This document shows positions 34,365-47,285 of a stretch of DNA of 64,000 nucleotides, piece after piece. The stretch's first letter is position 1, and each line of letters begins with the position of its first letter. The stretch spans positions 340,597 through 404,596 of the forward strand of contig CM042953.1 of NCBI GenBank assembly GCA_023678885.1, written 5' to 3'. The stretch is from Pogostemon cablin (taxonomy: Eukaryota > Streptophyta > Magnoliopsida > Lamiales > Lamiaceae). The notes beneath the pieces are model-generated. The model was not told where the DNA came from. It did not search any database and worked only from the letters and a program-made list of their open reading frames with translations. The position numbers and the translations under genes are program-made.

Positions 34365-36790
34365 ATACTAAAAGACTATGCTGTCATGTCTTCTGCCACA
34401 CATCTGATTCCTACTCCCACTACACGACCAATAAAAGCTCTCGCCTTAAGGTCCTTGTAAATGGTTTACTAGGTCATCATCCGATGCAATCTAGGCGACA
34501 ATAACCTTCCCCTCATCGTACGATTTCTCGTAACAGGTGGTACTCGCGCTCCATGTGTTTAATTGCCTTATGGACTCGTGATTCCTTCAAGTTTGTAACT
34601 GCACCAATATCATCAATGTAAATTGTGATTACCTTGGACAAACTTAGAAACACTTCAAAGTCCATCATGAAGTCTCTAGAGTCATATTGATACTTTGGCT
34701 GCCTTATAGGCTCTAATTTATCATCTTTCCATGATGGATTCCGGAGTCTGAAATATATTTCTATATAACACTCCTCCACATTATGACTCTACTTCCTAAG
34801 ATTAAACACATAACCTTTGAGGTGAATTTACTGCCGTCCAATCTGACTAAAAAATCCGAATCTTCGTAATCCACAAGAAGCAGTGAATCTGTCCAGTAAG
34901 TCCACATATAATTTCCAGTCCATCTCAGGCACTTTATATATGTCTTACCAAAGTTCATCATTCTTGTTCTGGATTACGTTGATACCCACTGTTCATGCGT
35001 TCAGCTAAACAGACATCCAACTTCATCCATAGCATACCTTAGATTAAGCTTCCTTATTTGCCGAAGCATAAGGAACCGCTTTCATCTTGTTTATCTTCTT
35101 TTTATATCTTAAAGACACAATCACTTAGATAAATTCACATGCTAAACGAGTATGGACTGTATCATTTTATGAAACTTGAGATAAGCATAACATCCTTTCT
35201 TGTGATCTGTATTACCTTGATCAAAAGGATATATTTTGCCTTTCTTAAGTCCTTCATCTCTACCACTTTATTAACCGTACCCATACGCCCGATAATACTC
35301 TTTCATTGTCTCCAATGAGCAAGATACTATCTACGTATAGTATAAGAAAAACCACCACGTTTCCGTCACTCTTTACAACACACAAGACTCATCTGCTCAT
35401 TGATTTAAATCCATGCCACTGGATTACCTAATCAAAACAGATGCTTCACGATCTCAAAGCTTGCTTTAGTCCATCGCTGGATAATTTTAAGCTTACTATC
35501 AAAATACTATTAATACTTTGCAATGAATCACTTTGGTTGCTTCACATAGATGTTTTCCTCAAGACTTCCAATCAGGAAAGCTGTCTTTGACATCTATTTG
35601 TTGTTCCTCATAGCAGCAATAAATAAAAGAATTCGGATCAACATAAGCATAGCTACCAGCGAACATGTTTCCTCATAATCGAACCATTTCTTTCTGAGTA
35701 CACTTTTTCGCAACAAGCTTTGCTTCCAAGGTTTTCACCTTTCCATACGATCCTCTTTTATTACCTTTGACCACTTGCAATGGGTTTTACACCATTTGGT
35801 GGTCATACAAGTTCCCAGACATAATATAGAATCCGTAGATTCTATTTGAACATTCATTGTAACTTACTAAGATTTCGCATTTTCATCTTGTAGTGCTACG
35901 TCGTATCCGTGGGATAATATCATGTTCATTAGGGATCAAGTCTCACGACTCTCCCAAAACATATATTTTATGGGTTGTCAAACAACCTCCCACTATGATA
36001 AAGTACATGTAATTGTGTATCAGATGTGACACGCGTTGCAGTTTACCTTGTGGTATATCCTCTTGTACAATTGGTACTTTAACTTTGTGTTTTCCTCTCA
36101 CTTCCTTTAGAACAACTCATACATGGGTTTGTGATTTATTACATAGTCCTTTTCCAAAAAATCCAGTGTTTGTGTTGACAATCACCCTTCGATCTTTTGG
36201 ACTAAATAAATCACCCTCCATTTTTCTAGGATATCCCATATATAGACAAATGTTTCACGAATTACTGTATCTAGGGCATATCCATAAAATGAATTTAATT
36301 ATTCCAAATAATTCATCATCTATCTAATCATAACCACAAGAGCCTTATTCCTTCTATCCACCACACCATTCAGTTTGGGGCATACCCGGTGTAGTCAACT
36401 TGAGATTTAATCTCAACTTCTGATCAATAGCTCCTAACTATCCCAAGAGGTATTCGCCATCATGATTGAATCGTAATGACTTAATATATTTTCCATGACG
36501 CTTCACTGTACCAGCCTTACAATTCTTGAATTAATCAAAGAACTTAGACATGCAGTGCATCATATAAATATATTGGTTTCCAGAATAATCTTCGAATATT
36601 CATAACCACCTCTCGCCTGGATAATATTAGGTTTGCTTTAATCAGAATGAACTAATTCCAACATATATATCTTTGGCTCTACACCCCACAGCCTTGAAAA
36701 TGCAGTTAATCATTTTTACTTCCAAGCAAGACTCGCAAGTCCGATAGTTTCCACTTCAGATAAACCTTACGGTCTATCGGCTATCAACTT
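34365..36790 (-). pseudogene. Element D pol pseudogene (integrase, RT, RNase H)
   Basis: Minus-strand pol homologous to that of C. Integrase: RGGYEYS near 36600 and LNGVVDRRNK near 36345-36390, frameshifted by an extra base relative to C. Reverse transcriptase: the DVKDSFPDWKS word near 35575-35600, a shifted version of DVKTAFLIGSL. RNase H: open piece 34513-34779 with YIDDIGAVTNLKESRVHK and EYHLLREIV. The glutamine-to-TAG change in VA-*-IAS lies at 34491-34493, at the same codon as in C. No frame is long enough to act. Confidence 0.75.
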
Positions 36791-37860
36791 TTGAATCCTA
36801 CTCAAGTAAAATGAATTAGTCATAGACGCCAAATGTATGTTTAGTTCATTTCCAAAGGTTCCTTTCCCTTACTTATATTAGAAGATGCATTATTTAATTA
36901 CTATTTATTGCATTTGTGGGATGTACATGATTCAAGAGTATATTTTTTATCCACCAACGTACTTCAACGGATTATAGCCTCATTCCTCATTACTATGACC
37001 ATGTCATTTAAGTGAAATGAAGTATCCATCCGTTAATGCATAGAAACTAAAATTAAATTCTTTCTATGAAACGTACGTAAAGATAATTTCTCATAATCAA
37101 TCGTTTATTCTTATCATGAGATAAATAAACAACTCCCACTGCAATAGCCACTACCTTTGTAGTTTTACCCATGTTATTAACAATCTTATCCTTACTCAGT
37201 GATAAACATTTAGTGATTCCAGTATCTACATACTTCGTGTCAGTAGATGCCATCACTAATCATGTTTAAACCATTAGTAAATAAGATATTAAACTTGTTC
37301 ACATTATGATGAAAATGACTTTCCTTTGCCACATGTTTTGTCAGAAGTTTCCCACCATATACATCCTCTTGTAATTCAGGTGGAACTTACTCAAAACATC
37401 TAGGCAATTATGGAAAATAAATTGACTTAGGTTTCCACTTCAACTTCTATTCCATGTATTTCCAATTCATTCATCAAATTCTATCAGACCTACCGCATTT
37501 TAAATTATTCGAGTATCCGAAGAGTTACATGAGACCATATATTTCTATGAACCTCTCATCTCTTCACTAGAGACATTAACAGGCATCATGAGACGTCCTA
37601 TGTGAGAACACATTGTTATTTTCTTAAGCAGTAATTTTCAAAACCAAGATTCTTTTCTAATCATCTAATTTGGACAAGTAAATATAATGTCTTTTAGTTA
37701 ATAATTAGTGAAATAAAACCATTTGAAATTCAGAGAATCACAAATAAATATCCCGATCAAATCTTTAAATTTTATCCTTTTATATTGATTCCCTCAAAAC
37801 AATATAAAATTAAAATCCACCGACATCTCAAGCACCGTGAGTCTGCAAGCCACGTTAGGG
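36791..37860 (-). pseudogene. Element D gag remnant
   Basis: Aligned by eye to 17131-18180 of C with matching indels and stops. It contains the GAACCTCTCATCTCTTCAC and AAGTTTCCCACCATATACA words of the family. No intact frame. Confidence 0.55.
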
Positions 37861-37984
37861 TGGACGTTTACAAACTCGAACATTTATAAGAGAAAGTTTT
37901 ACCCATTAATTTCATTTGTCAACCTAGCTTTATGACAAAAAAATTAATAGTCGGTTCCTCTTTAGCCATGTAAATAATAGCAGT

Positions 37985-38370
37985 GACTCCGTTGGGGAGG
38001 ATACTAATTATTTACATCTAAGTGTGCACCATTATTTGATTCCAAGTACGCTGCCCAAGCTTATGTGCCTTACTGTTGGAGAAGTACACATGCGCTCAGA
38101 TAACTTTCTACAACCATCAATTATATAAATTTGTACTAGTGAACCGCATATAAGCTCATCTGTTAGGGAGGAAGGCACTATAGCCAACGCGCAAGTCCAT
38201 ATGCATCACATTACAAACAATAATTATTTAAAGAAGTTTGTACCAGTGATCCGTGAATAAACTCATCAGTTAGGGAGGAAGGCTCTATTGCCAACGCGCA
38301 AGTTTACTCACATCACTTACAAACCAATAATGGAGGCCGCGGGAATTAATTACCAATCCCCTCTCCCACT
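37985..38370 (-). repeat. Conserved leader block of element D (duplicated motif)
   Basis: Plus-strand words GTTAGGGAGGAAGGC and CCAACGCGCAAGT occur at about 38162-38200 and again at 38270-38305, and CTCCGTTGGGGAGGATA occurs near 37988. The architecture is the same as in A and C. It ends at CCCCTCTCCCACTTAG near 38358. Confidence 0.65.
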
Positions 38371-38539
38371 TAGTTATTTAACACCGAGGGTTTTTAACAT
38401 GCATATAATATTCCGAAATAAAATATACATCTTAGCATGCTTCTATTAACAGCAATTTAAATAAATAAATCACATAGAATATGCCTTTCACATATACAAC
38501 AATAATTGACAATCAAATCAATTAATCAGTTATATAACA

Positions 38540-39770
38540 AAATTAATTGCATAATTAGTGGATCAATTAAATGGGCCCAGCTGACCCAAACATCATTAGC
38601 ATAAAATGAGCAGCCCATTAATAAAATAATTAAGCCCATTTACCCTGCCAATTTATGCATTAAGGTCTAGACCAATATATAACCTGGCCCAACATCAAAC
38701 CTACAATTAATTAAATCCAGCAATTAATATTGCCTAGCAGCCCATTACCATTTTAATAAAATTTGGGCCCAACAGCCCAGAACCAAATTAAAAAAGTGAG
38801 CAGCTCTTTAAATATTACTGAATTTGGGCCCAATAATAAAATCATCAGTCGATTCGGCCCATTATCTAGCCAGCAACTTAGTGCCCAAACAAGCAGCCCA
38901 TGAAGACATATCAATAAAATTTGGGCCTAGCAGGCAGCCCAAAGAAAATTAAGAATTAGAGCCCAACATCCCAAGGCCTGCCATATTTCTTTCATCCACC
39001 GCAATCCCTGCAAGTCGCAACCACACTGCCAGTAAGCTGTTCCCGACGGCCCCACGATTCTGCTACTTCTCTGGACGATCACCAGACGGCAGCCACTACC
39101 TGACTCCTGCTCCCGGCGGGCGCTCCAACAGCTGCCGACAGCGTCTTGCACCATGGCAGGTGCCCGCAGCTATCGGGATGGTGCACACAGCCCACCGGAC
39201 GGGATTCGCCACCGATTGTGCTGCCCAAGGCCACCACCGCCCACAGTCCCCGAACGATCGCCGTGAGGCTCACCTGAAAGCGGGTTTGCCATGGACCAGA
39301 CGTGCGCCAGTTCCGACTCGCCATCCATCGTCGCTAATTGGAGTCGCAACTTCTTCTATCGGGACACCCCAATTCGCTTCGATAGCGCTGCCGCCTATCG
39401 ATTTGGATCCGCCTCTGACTCACCCGGAAGTCGTCGGTGACTAACCCGGAATGGCTTCGAATCGCCCAGCAAGACTTCTCCCACAGTCGAGACCTGCCAT
39501 CACATGGCAGACACTGCCTGGCTCCTGCTCCCATCGCAAGCCTTGAGTATCCATCCATCAGCGACGCTCGCTTGCCGTTGTCTATAAGCGTCGCTGATCA
39601 TGGCTTTCATAAGTCGATGGTTCGCTATCAACCCCAACAGCCGGTAGTCCAGAACTCTTCCTTTCTTCTTCACCATTTGGTCCAGTCGCTCGTCAGCTTT
39701 CTTTGCAGACTCCAACGATGCCAATCTCCACGTTTAACGTGTGTGTGTGATATACAGGGTGATAGAAAGT
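38540..39770 (-). other. Leader of element D with GC-rich segment
   Basis: Roughly 38560-38940 repeats words such as GGGCCCAACAGCCCA in AT-rich sequence. From about 38960 to 39760 the sequence is strongly GC-rich and carries overlapping short ORFs on both strands (39160-39444 plus, 39079-39324 minus) with no domain I recognise. It occupies the same position as the unrelated GC-rich segments of A and C. Confidence 0.5.
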
Positions 39771-40005
39771 AGTTTGTTTTGATGCAGTGTGTATGATGTC
39801 TAGCAATTATAATCAACAACAATCACACACCAACCATATAGGATATCATGGTGAAAAACAAAAAAACAGCTCAAAACTCATCTGATTAAATCCAGATTAT
39901 ATAACATAATCAAATAATCGATTTCAAGCAAGCAATCTATCCGACCACTTATCACACGTATGGCTTAAGCCAATCCAACGTCTCACGTTTCACTACGAAA
40001 CCAAC

Positions 40006-40018
40006 GCTCTGATACCAA
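40006..40018 (-). promoter_or_regulatory. Primer binding site of element D
   Basis: The minus strand reads TTGGTATCAGAGC, the standard plant copia primer site complementary to the 3' end of initiator tRNA-Met, directly inside the 5' LTR. Confidence 0.88.
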
Positions 40019-40019
40019 T

Positions 40020-41219
40020 TGTTGGCAATTGGACCATGTGGATCAACGTGATCATTAGGATAAAGGCAAACAATCAGCGGAAGCAATTAAAAAATGTGTT
40101 TACCGTACTTCTGGGTCGATGTAGAGGATGAACAACAGTGAAGAACACCTCTGATCTTCTACTGTATATCCCAAAGTCAACTCTGGTGTTGGGTGGTCAA
40201 CAATCCCCAGAGTTCTCTCAAATCTGCTCTCTGTTTTCTCCCGTATGTCAAATGAGGCACTGACTTAGGTTTAATAGGAATTGAGATGACTTATATACTT
40301 GGGCTACAGAAGGGACCAGGAGGAGAAATTGGACTGGGCCTCAATTGAATTTAATTAACCAAGCTTAGCCCAAAGCTTTTAATTAAATCCAATAATAATA
40401 ATATAGTCCACTAAAATATTATTACTGCACTACCCGTCCAATCCCAAAATTATGTTCTGGGCTCCTTCTTATTATGAGCCCAATAGTCTCCCCATGTTTA
40501 AGATATACAATGCCCATTAATTAATTAAGTTACTGACAACTCAAATTAATTAATATCTCATCCGAGAGTAGTACCACTCAACCTTATTATCATGCTGGAA
40601 ATTAATCCACTTGCAAGATTTACATGATAAACCTTATGAGCTCCTCAAGGGGACATCATCAACCTATGACGGACATGGATTCCTTCTACAATCAACAGCA
40701 CACCATAGAGACAACACTACTTCCCAACTCACCGAGTATATTGATTTAATACTTATAAATCTCACCCATTGATGAATCAAAGAAATACATACTTCCCTAC
40801 GTGTCGAGGTTATTGTATAGGGATTAAGAGCACGAACTTTCATAATAACAGAGATCAAGTTCTTCTATAAGTCAGTATAAGTCGAACGATCTCAAACGGT
40901 CCTGCTCAATACACACAAGTGCACTAATGTGATTCTATAGCCAAGACAAGCTAATACCAAACCACACTACAACCATACCGATAGAGAGTCCCCGTCTATC
41001 TCGGTTGTGAGCATCTGTTTATACTTTATAAGGAAACCGATAATATGATCTTCTGCGTGTTGTCGCACAACATATTATCTACATTATAAAGTAAATGGAC
41101 TATTGCATCATGCATATAAAATAAATTTAAGATGCAATTATTTGATCAATGATTCTCATTTCAAATATTGTTATAACATTGTTCATACTAAAGCTAGACT
41201 TTTAGTATACAATCCAACA
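40020..41219 (-). repeat. 5' LTR of element D
   Basis: TGTTGGCAATTGGACC to AATCCAACA on the plus strand. It is followed by the duplication CATGT at 41220. Confidence 0.92.
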
Positions 41220-41570
41220 CATGTGTGGAACGAGTCCTAAACAGTGGATGCATTGGTTACCAATGGCTAAGTTCTGGTACAATACTTCTTATCATTCAGC
41301 CATAACAATGACTCCCTTTGAGGCTCTATATGGTTATAAAGCAATACCTCTATCTTTTGGCCCTCACCTTAATACACCGGTGATTGGAGTGGAGCAAACC
41401 ATTCAACAAAGATAAGATATGCATCAACACTTGAAGAGATTGCTCCAGTAGGCTCAAGAAAGGATGAAAAAGACAGTAAACAAACATAGGCGGAGAGAAG
41501 TTTTCCAGTGGGAAGTTGGGTTTTTCTTAAGCTCAAACCGCACCGACAGCTTTCGTTAAGGAGTACTAAG
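41220..41570 (+). pseudogene. Ty3/gypsy integrase, C-terminal part
   Basis: Continuation of the integrase broken by D. Across the excised insertion the codons read CLETYLRCM then CGTSPKQWMHWLP, followed by AKFWYNTSYHS and MTPFEALYGYKA. In-frame stops occur near 41412 and 41448. After a frameshift the C-terminal FLKLKPHRQLSLRSTK word (normally VFLKLRPHRQxS) ends at 41570, where an LTR-like sequence begins. The chromodomain or other tail is not seen. Confidence 0.85.
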
Positions 41571-43035
41571 TGTTGGTACTTGTTCACCTTTTTATGTGTC
41601 CCCAAGTGTGAGAATCAATTGTAGCTCAGCGTGTGACCAAGTTTATTATCGAACCCAAAGGATAATTCTAGACTAATTATTTAATCTAATTATGACTATT
41701 CTAATTTAAGACAAATCTAGGTATTTTAAGAGAATTAATTAAACTAAAGATGTAGAAAATAATTAATAAAAATATAAAATAGCAGATAAATTAAATATGG
41801 AAGTGTTCAAGAGAGAAGATCTGTAGCACTAGGAAATCCAGTTAAATCGGTCAAATCAAATCACTAGACAATCGGTTAGAATTCCTGCAGTTCTTATGAA
41901 AGTAATCACGTAACTCTGTTAAATCCCTCTTTTAAAGTAAACTTAACACATAAACCTGGTTTAAACCCTCAGATGCAGAAGAATAATTCATACTCCCTTT
42001 CTAGGTACTTCATGCAAATTTCCTAATAGGCTATAACACTAGACTTCCCTTTATAGGTACTTAAGAATTAATCCTCAATTCTCACCTAACAATCTAAGAA
42101 ACCAAATCCTATAAAATGATAATTAATAAATATATTAAGTGTCTAATATTAATTATTTTAATGAATAAAGGTTATATGGTTAGATCCCCTTTACCCATAA
42201 CAGGTCGACAAATATAATTCTTATATAAAACAAGCAACATGCATAAATATGCATAAGACAAATGACATAGACATGCATGAGGACAGATCATATAAGGCAA
42301 AAATATAAGTCTAAATTCAAAGCATTAATAAAGGAATAAGTATACTGCAGGTATCTAACATATTCTAGATCATCAATTCAAACCAATTAAACCTTCAAAA
42401 CCTAGCACTATCCAAGAAGTATTGGCCCATGCTGTTACAGGAAACACACATGGTTAGGTATGAAGGCATAGCCATAATTCTATAATTCAAAAGCTTAAAA
42501 GAAAGAATAAGAAAACCCCTAGATGTGGTGTGATTCTCCGTTCTCTCTTCCGTGATTCTGAACCTTCTTATTCTCATTCTCAAGTAAGCAACACTGATGA
42601 ACTCTCCAGAATGGGTAGATGAAATGGTGAATCTTGATGTCGATATCGTAGCAGGGAAAGGGTATAGAAAAGTATGTAGGGTTGTGGAGAGTTATAATTT
42701 GGAACACCCCTCTTTTTATAGTTGAGTACTGATAACTCCAGAATTCTGACTCTAAAGTGGGATTTTTTACGTCAAAAATATGAACGGGCCAAGAAAATGA
42801 TAAAAAACAACGACCGAGCCTTGTTGGGAAGTGGCACGAGTCGTGCCGGCAGCTTGCTAGTAGATCCTTCGGCACTCTCGGCAGCACGAGTCGGCAGCTC
42901 TTGGTGGCATGGCGCTCGTGCTCGGCGCTCTCAGCAGGCATTCTCAGCGCACTCGGTGATGGTGCCCGCACGCTGTGCGGCATGACTAGGCGCTTCTCGG
43001 TGGCACAACCTCCCTTCCTGGTCGACACGAGTTGT
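41571..43035 (-). mobile_element. Truncated LTR-like element
   Basis: Begins TGTTGGTACTTG directly after the gypsy RSTK codons and resembles the 5992-7785 solo LTR in layout. Both have an AT-rich left part and, on the minus strand, a TATA word (TATAAAAAG near 42715) preceded by a GC-rich block. Both also share GGCACGAGTCGTGC (42835 and about 7229). I cannot find a right terminus or target duplication, and gypsy sequence does not resume, so the right side is probably truncated. The ORFs 42519-43040 minus and 42722-42985 plus lie in this region and have no recognised domain. Confidence 0.5.
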
Positions 43036-44029
43036 GCCATGGATGGAAAAAATAATTCAGGTCTCGAATGAATAGTTTACCCATTTTTTAGGCCATGGAT
43101 GAATAAAATAACTTAAAGAAAAATGCATTACTTTGTATTGAAACTGTTCATAATCTATTAATATATCCAGAATATTAATTTTTTTTTTCATTATTCAATT
43201 CATCATATCACAATATGATTGGAATAGTGCAATTATTTGTATCCGAGATATACTCCCACAATTTATCAATAAAAAATAATTTAAATTAATAGAGTAATAA
43301 ATGTTTTTTTTTTAAATTACATATTATATATATATATATATTTTTTTTTTCTTTTGCGAGTATTTTGTTATAATGCATGTAATTTTTTTATTTTTTATAA
43401 ACACAATGTAAATGTTAAATATATTCAAAGTTGGTTGTGTAATATTAAAATTCTCTTAATATATACAAATAAATAACCATTTAGTAATTTTGTTATTTTA
43501 CCATATATTTTTGTTAAGGGTATTTATTTTTATTGATTTTACATTGGCAAAGTCTTGCACAATTTTATATATAAATACATTTACTCTTTATCATAAATTT
43601 AAATTTACATTTTTCGTTTTTTTCATCTTCAAATACTCAAAGTTTACAATTTTACAAAAGAAAACATATGTAATCTCATAACCTTACAAAAATTGGACTT
43701 AAATTCAAGTATTAGTTTGTTTAAACTTATTCAACAAATTGTTTGATCGTTTTAATCAATTTCAAGCAGAGTATATTCTAATTATTATCAAGTTTTTATT
43801 TTATATTTATTATTTAAAATTATATACTCTATATTAATTATTTAATATTATTTTAACTTAAATTTAATATTTTTCAAATTATTATTAGTTATTATTTTAA
43901 AGAATTTAAATAAAGAATTTTTCCAATTATGATAATAAAGAATTTAACTATTAGTTATTATTTAAAGAATTTAAATAACAAGTTTAAGGCAGCAAACTAA
44001 TTATCCAATTAAGCGTTAATAAATAATAA
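43036..44029. other. AT-rich spacer without recognised features
   Basis: Very AT-rich, with a short TA run near 43325-43345 and many homopolymer tracts. I see no coding pattern. Confidence 0.6.
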
Positions 44030-44285
44030 CTAGTAATACTTGCATAATTGGATAAAAATGTTTAAAATAATATTAAAAATTTGAAATTCTCTATGAGGCA
44101 GAAGGCTCCTTATTTCGCTGACCGTTAACTAGTAATACTTGCATAATTGGATAAAAATATTTAAAATAATATTAAAAATTTGAAATTCTCTTATGAGATA
44201 GAAGGCTTCTTATTTCGCAAAAATATTTAAAATAATATTAAAAATTTGAAATTCTCTTATGAGAAACCTTATTTCGCTGACCATC
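44030..44285. repeat. 98-bp direct tandem repeat (about 2.6 copies)
   Basis: ACTTGCATAATTGGATAAAA recurs 98 bp later (44038 and 44136). AATAATATTAAAAATTTG with GAAATTCTC is present three times (near 44065, 44165 and 44230), and CTTATTTCGCTGACC closes the first and the third copies. Confidence 0.8.
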
Positions 44286-45727
44286 AACGGTCATATTAGC
44301 ATAATAGAAGGCAGAAGGCTCCTTCTCTCTACAAACCCTCTTCCCTAAACTTTTGGCCTAAATCCGCCATAGCCCATCGTCTATAATAGTTGGATCTATT
44401 ACCGATCGGACCTTCCCCTGGCTTACCACATAAATTGATTTTGGGATTGACCCGATCTTCCTTGTGGTTGGTTTTCCACCGTTTTTTTCACGCAGCAGGC
44501 CTTGGTACGAATTTCTTCCATCCTTTTTATCAACCGCGCTGACCCACCTCCGTTTGCCGGCTTCTCGTCAATCTGACGCCGCAGATTCCAGTCTTTACTG
44601 GATGCTACCGCCGAGCCGTCGCCTCGTTCGCTCGTCTTCTCCGCTGCCTAGGACAACCTCCAATCCGCCGCAGATGTTCAAGTTCGCACAGTCCTGGGAA
44701 GGGAAATAACGAGAGGCTGTTGGAGACCAGGCCCTCGGATAGAGCAGTGGGAGGTGGCGCCCAGGTATTGAAATAACCCATCCATCAGTTCCTTTTTATT
44801 ATATGAGTATCATCTATTAGCCTCTTCCCTCCCTAGCCTTCTTCCGGCGAGGGGCAGGTTTCCGGAGGCTCCGGCTGCGCTTTCCGGCGTAGATACCTGC
44901 CCCCTCACCACCCCTTTTCTTTATTTTCCTGTTCCTGTCTTTTCATTAAGTTTCATTACACACCTCCATGTAAGTTTTCTATCTTTCTCTAGCTTGTATC
45001 CTGATGGTTTGGTGTCCCCTTCAGTCTCTACGGCCGTTTCCCAGCTTCTTTCAAGATCTGAGACGGCGAGTCTTATATCTGAGACGACTTCCTCTCGGTG
45101 CGGCCTGCCATGGTCGCCGGATTTCTAACCAGCCCTTTCGCCGGCTGTGCTCCAGCAGCCTCTGCATCCCCCTTATATATCCATGCTTGCGGGACGGAGC
45201 TCATGTTTTCACTTCCGATGTGAGGCGCCTGCTAGAGGGGGTTTCCGGATCATGCTGCAACTCCGGCATCTGCCCATCGGATGTTCTTTCACTTTCAGCT
45301 TTGGGCCCTACGCCACACTTCCGTGTGGTCTTCCCGATCCTGGCATCATTTTCTAGCTGCTTCTTGGTTGTGCCCACGAAGAAGAGTTCTTTTATGTTAT
45401 GGGATGTAGTTCAAAGCTGGTTTTCGAATTATTGTTCTACAGGTACTTTTTCACCACATTTATAATAAGTTGGGGAGACCCAAGATTAGGATTTTTTAAG
45501 CTAGGAGATGCAGGATTAGGGTCTCTTAAGTTGGGAAGATCCAATAATACAGTTTCTTTTGTAAGATTTTGAGGTTCTTGGAGTAGAGAAATTTAGGGAT
45601 TTATCTTTATCATGATTTAAATTATCTATGTTCACCTCTAAAGATATTTAAATAAACGTGTTCAATTGTCAACAATTCAAGCAGATGTTTGGTTGTTTAT
45701 TAGCTGACCATATGAGTTTCTATTTAG
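44286..45727 (+). other. Unassigned region upstream of kinesin exons
   Basis: Less AT-rich, with CT-rich tracts. ORFs at 44464-44709 (81 codons) and 45004-45465 (153 codons, rich in Cys, Ser, Pro and Leu) have no domain I recognise. It could be the former 5' part of the kinesin gene copy, a captured fragment, or chance frames in GC-richer DNA. Confidence 0.3.
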
Positions 45728-46275
45728 GATGATGGAAATCTTGTGTTAAGGTTTGAAGCGGTTCTTGGAAGCCCAATAGTTAGTGGAATTTGTGTTGGGA
45801 GGAGCGTTTCAGGTTTTTATTTTTTGCAGCTATTTTTTCTAAATATTGTTTGAGTTTTTCAGAAAATAACTGAAAAATATTTTGATTGTCTTCTAATGTT
45901 TGCAGTCTCTTGGATGCCTCATGAATCCTTTGTATGTAAGAACTGTTCTAGTGACATGGAATATCCTTCTGCTCAGGTTTGATATATGTTATTATCTGTT
46001 TGAATTAATGGCAAGAGTTCCATTTCTTATATGTCATTATCTTTTTATTTGTTTTTTTTTAACTTATGGTTTTTATTGTATTTTAATTGCAGAAAATTTT
46101 TTTATGAACAAAGATGATTGTCAACTATGAGAATGACATCCAAGATTTGACAGATGCGTTGAAGTAGAAGACTGATGAATGTTATCATCACGGATATCCA
46201 AGAGTGCCACCAAGGAACAACTTGAGAAGGTTTGGATTGATCTGGACAATAAGACATTCCGAGCATATACCCTTG
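45728..46275 (+). pseudogene. Kinesin-14 fragment: malectin-domain end and stalk start (three exons)
   Basis: Three exon-like segments with AG/GT borders. Exon 45728-45812 reads DDGNLVLRFEAVLGSPIVSG, the typical end of a malectin-like domain. Exon 45906-45976 joins in phase (G+TC) and reads WMPHESFVCKNCSSDMEYPS. Exon 46093-46275 contains MIVNYENDIQDLTDALK, a TAG stop, KTDECY, then in another frame TKEQLEKVWIDLDNKTF. The last words resemble the coiled-coil segment before the motor of plant kinesin-14 proteins that carry a malectin domain (pattern TDECYEAWMSLTxxNEQLEKVRMxLDNK). That is recalled family knowledge. The stop and frameshifts mark it as a pseudogene; no motor domain follows. Confidence 0.55.
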
Positions 46276-47285
46276 GTAAGATTCATAACTAATTGTTTGA
46301 GTTATAATATTAATCTGCTGACTTGCTTTTTTTAAAAAAAATTGTGTCCAGTTGATGAAAATGACAAAACGTTAATTTTCCTTTTTGTGTGTGAAGCGTT
46401 ATGAAAGATTTGGAACTCGCATAACATTTTCTATTCATGTTCATCAAGATGCATTTCCAATTTATATTTACAATTGGATCTATTTTTGTACATCTTAATG
46501 ACCTACTATGAGGTTTCTTACTATGGGGACACGTCGCCACTAAATGCAAGGGAAACTAATTTATTGTATTTTAGTTATCAATATGCTTAGGATGAAATAT
46601 GTCATTTGATTCTGGATATCTTCAGGTAGGATACCATGGGGAATGCATGAATTTTAATGGGTAGAATGAACATGGGATAAAGCGTTTGACTACTAGGAGA
46701 CCATTGGACTTGATGTTCTTTTTTTTTAAATTACTATTGAATTATCATTGAACTCAATGATTATAGAGTCAGGCATCGATCAAGAAGGTATTTCACTTGT
46801 AGTCCTTGTTAGATGAAGTGCAAAATCCTTTACTGGCTAACGAAGCATCATTTCAACATTACATGGAAGGCTGGGATGGGTGTGTATGCTCTTTTTATGC
46901 TGAATTTCTGCTGTGTCTGTAGCACTCTATATGCTTTGGATCCTGGCATCCATATGAAGCTGCCATGGATAATAATCCCCTGAATTATGCCAATATTCAT
47001 TTTTTTCATGCTGTTAACAAAAAGATTTCTTCTTCTAATAATATATGATGATCAACAATAAATAAAAGTACATTTTCCACTCAGAAAATAGGCTATATAA
47101 GAAATATTAGTTTGAGTTTCAAAGACACATCCTTGATATATTCAGATTCCATGTATTACTTTGCTACTTTTTTGTTATCATACAATTTATATGCACCTTA
47201 AATTTTTAACTGTGCAGCACTTATAGATTCATAATAACTAATAGTTCTTGTATTGGGGTATATTGCCAAAAGAAATGAAATGCTT
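46276..47285. other. AT-rich intron-like spacer
   Basis: Follows a GT splice donor at 46276. No exon or repeat that I can name; the tandem units begin near 47286. Confidence 0.5.

Larger units (their letters stand above)
33152..41219 (-). mobile_element. Copia-type LTR retrotransposon D (complete ends, defective genes)
   Basis: 8068 bp with LTRs 33152-34353 and 40020-41219 (about 1.2 kb each), a primer site and a polypurine tract, all in minus orientation, and a perfect CATGT duplication. The LTR pair looks nearly identical (the start TGATGGCAATTGG differs from TGTTGGCAATTGG by one base), so insertion was recent. Gag and pol are nevertheless full of stops and frameshifts, some shared with C. 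Same LTR family as A and B. Confidence 0.92.

Noticed and set aside
39160..39772. ORFs on both strands of the GC-rich leader of D
   Set aside because: Long frames are expected in GC-rich DNA, frames overlap on both strands, and no domain is recognised.
41571..43035. Complete solo LTR after the gypsy integrase
   Set aside because: No CA end or duplication of the left flank (CTAAG) could be found, and gypsy sequence does not resume.
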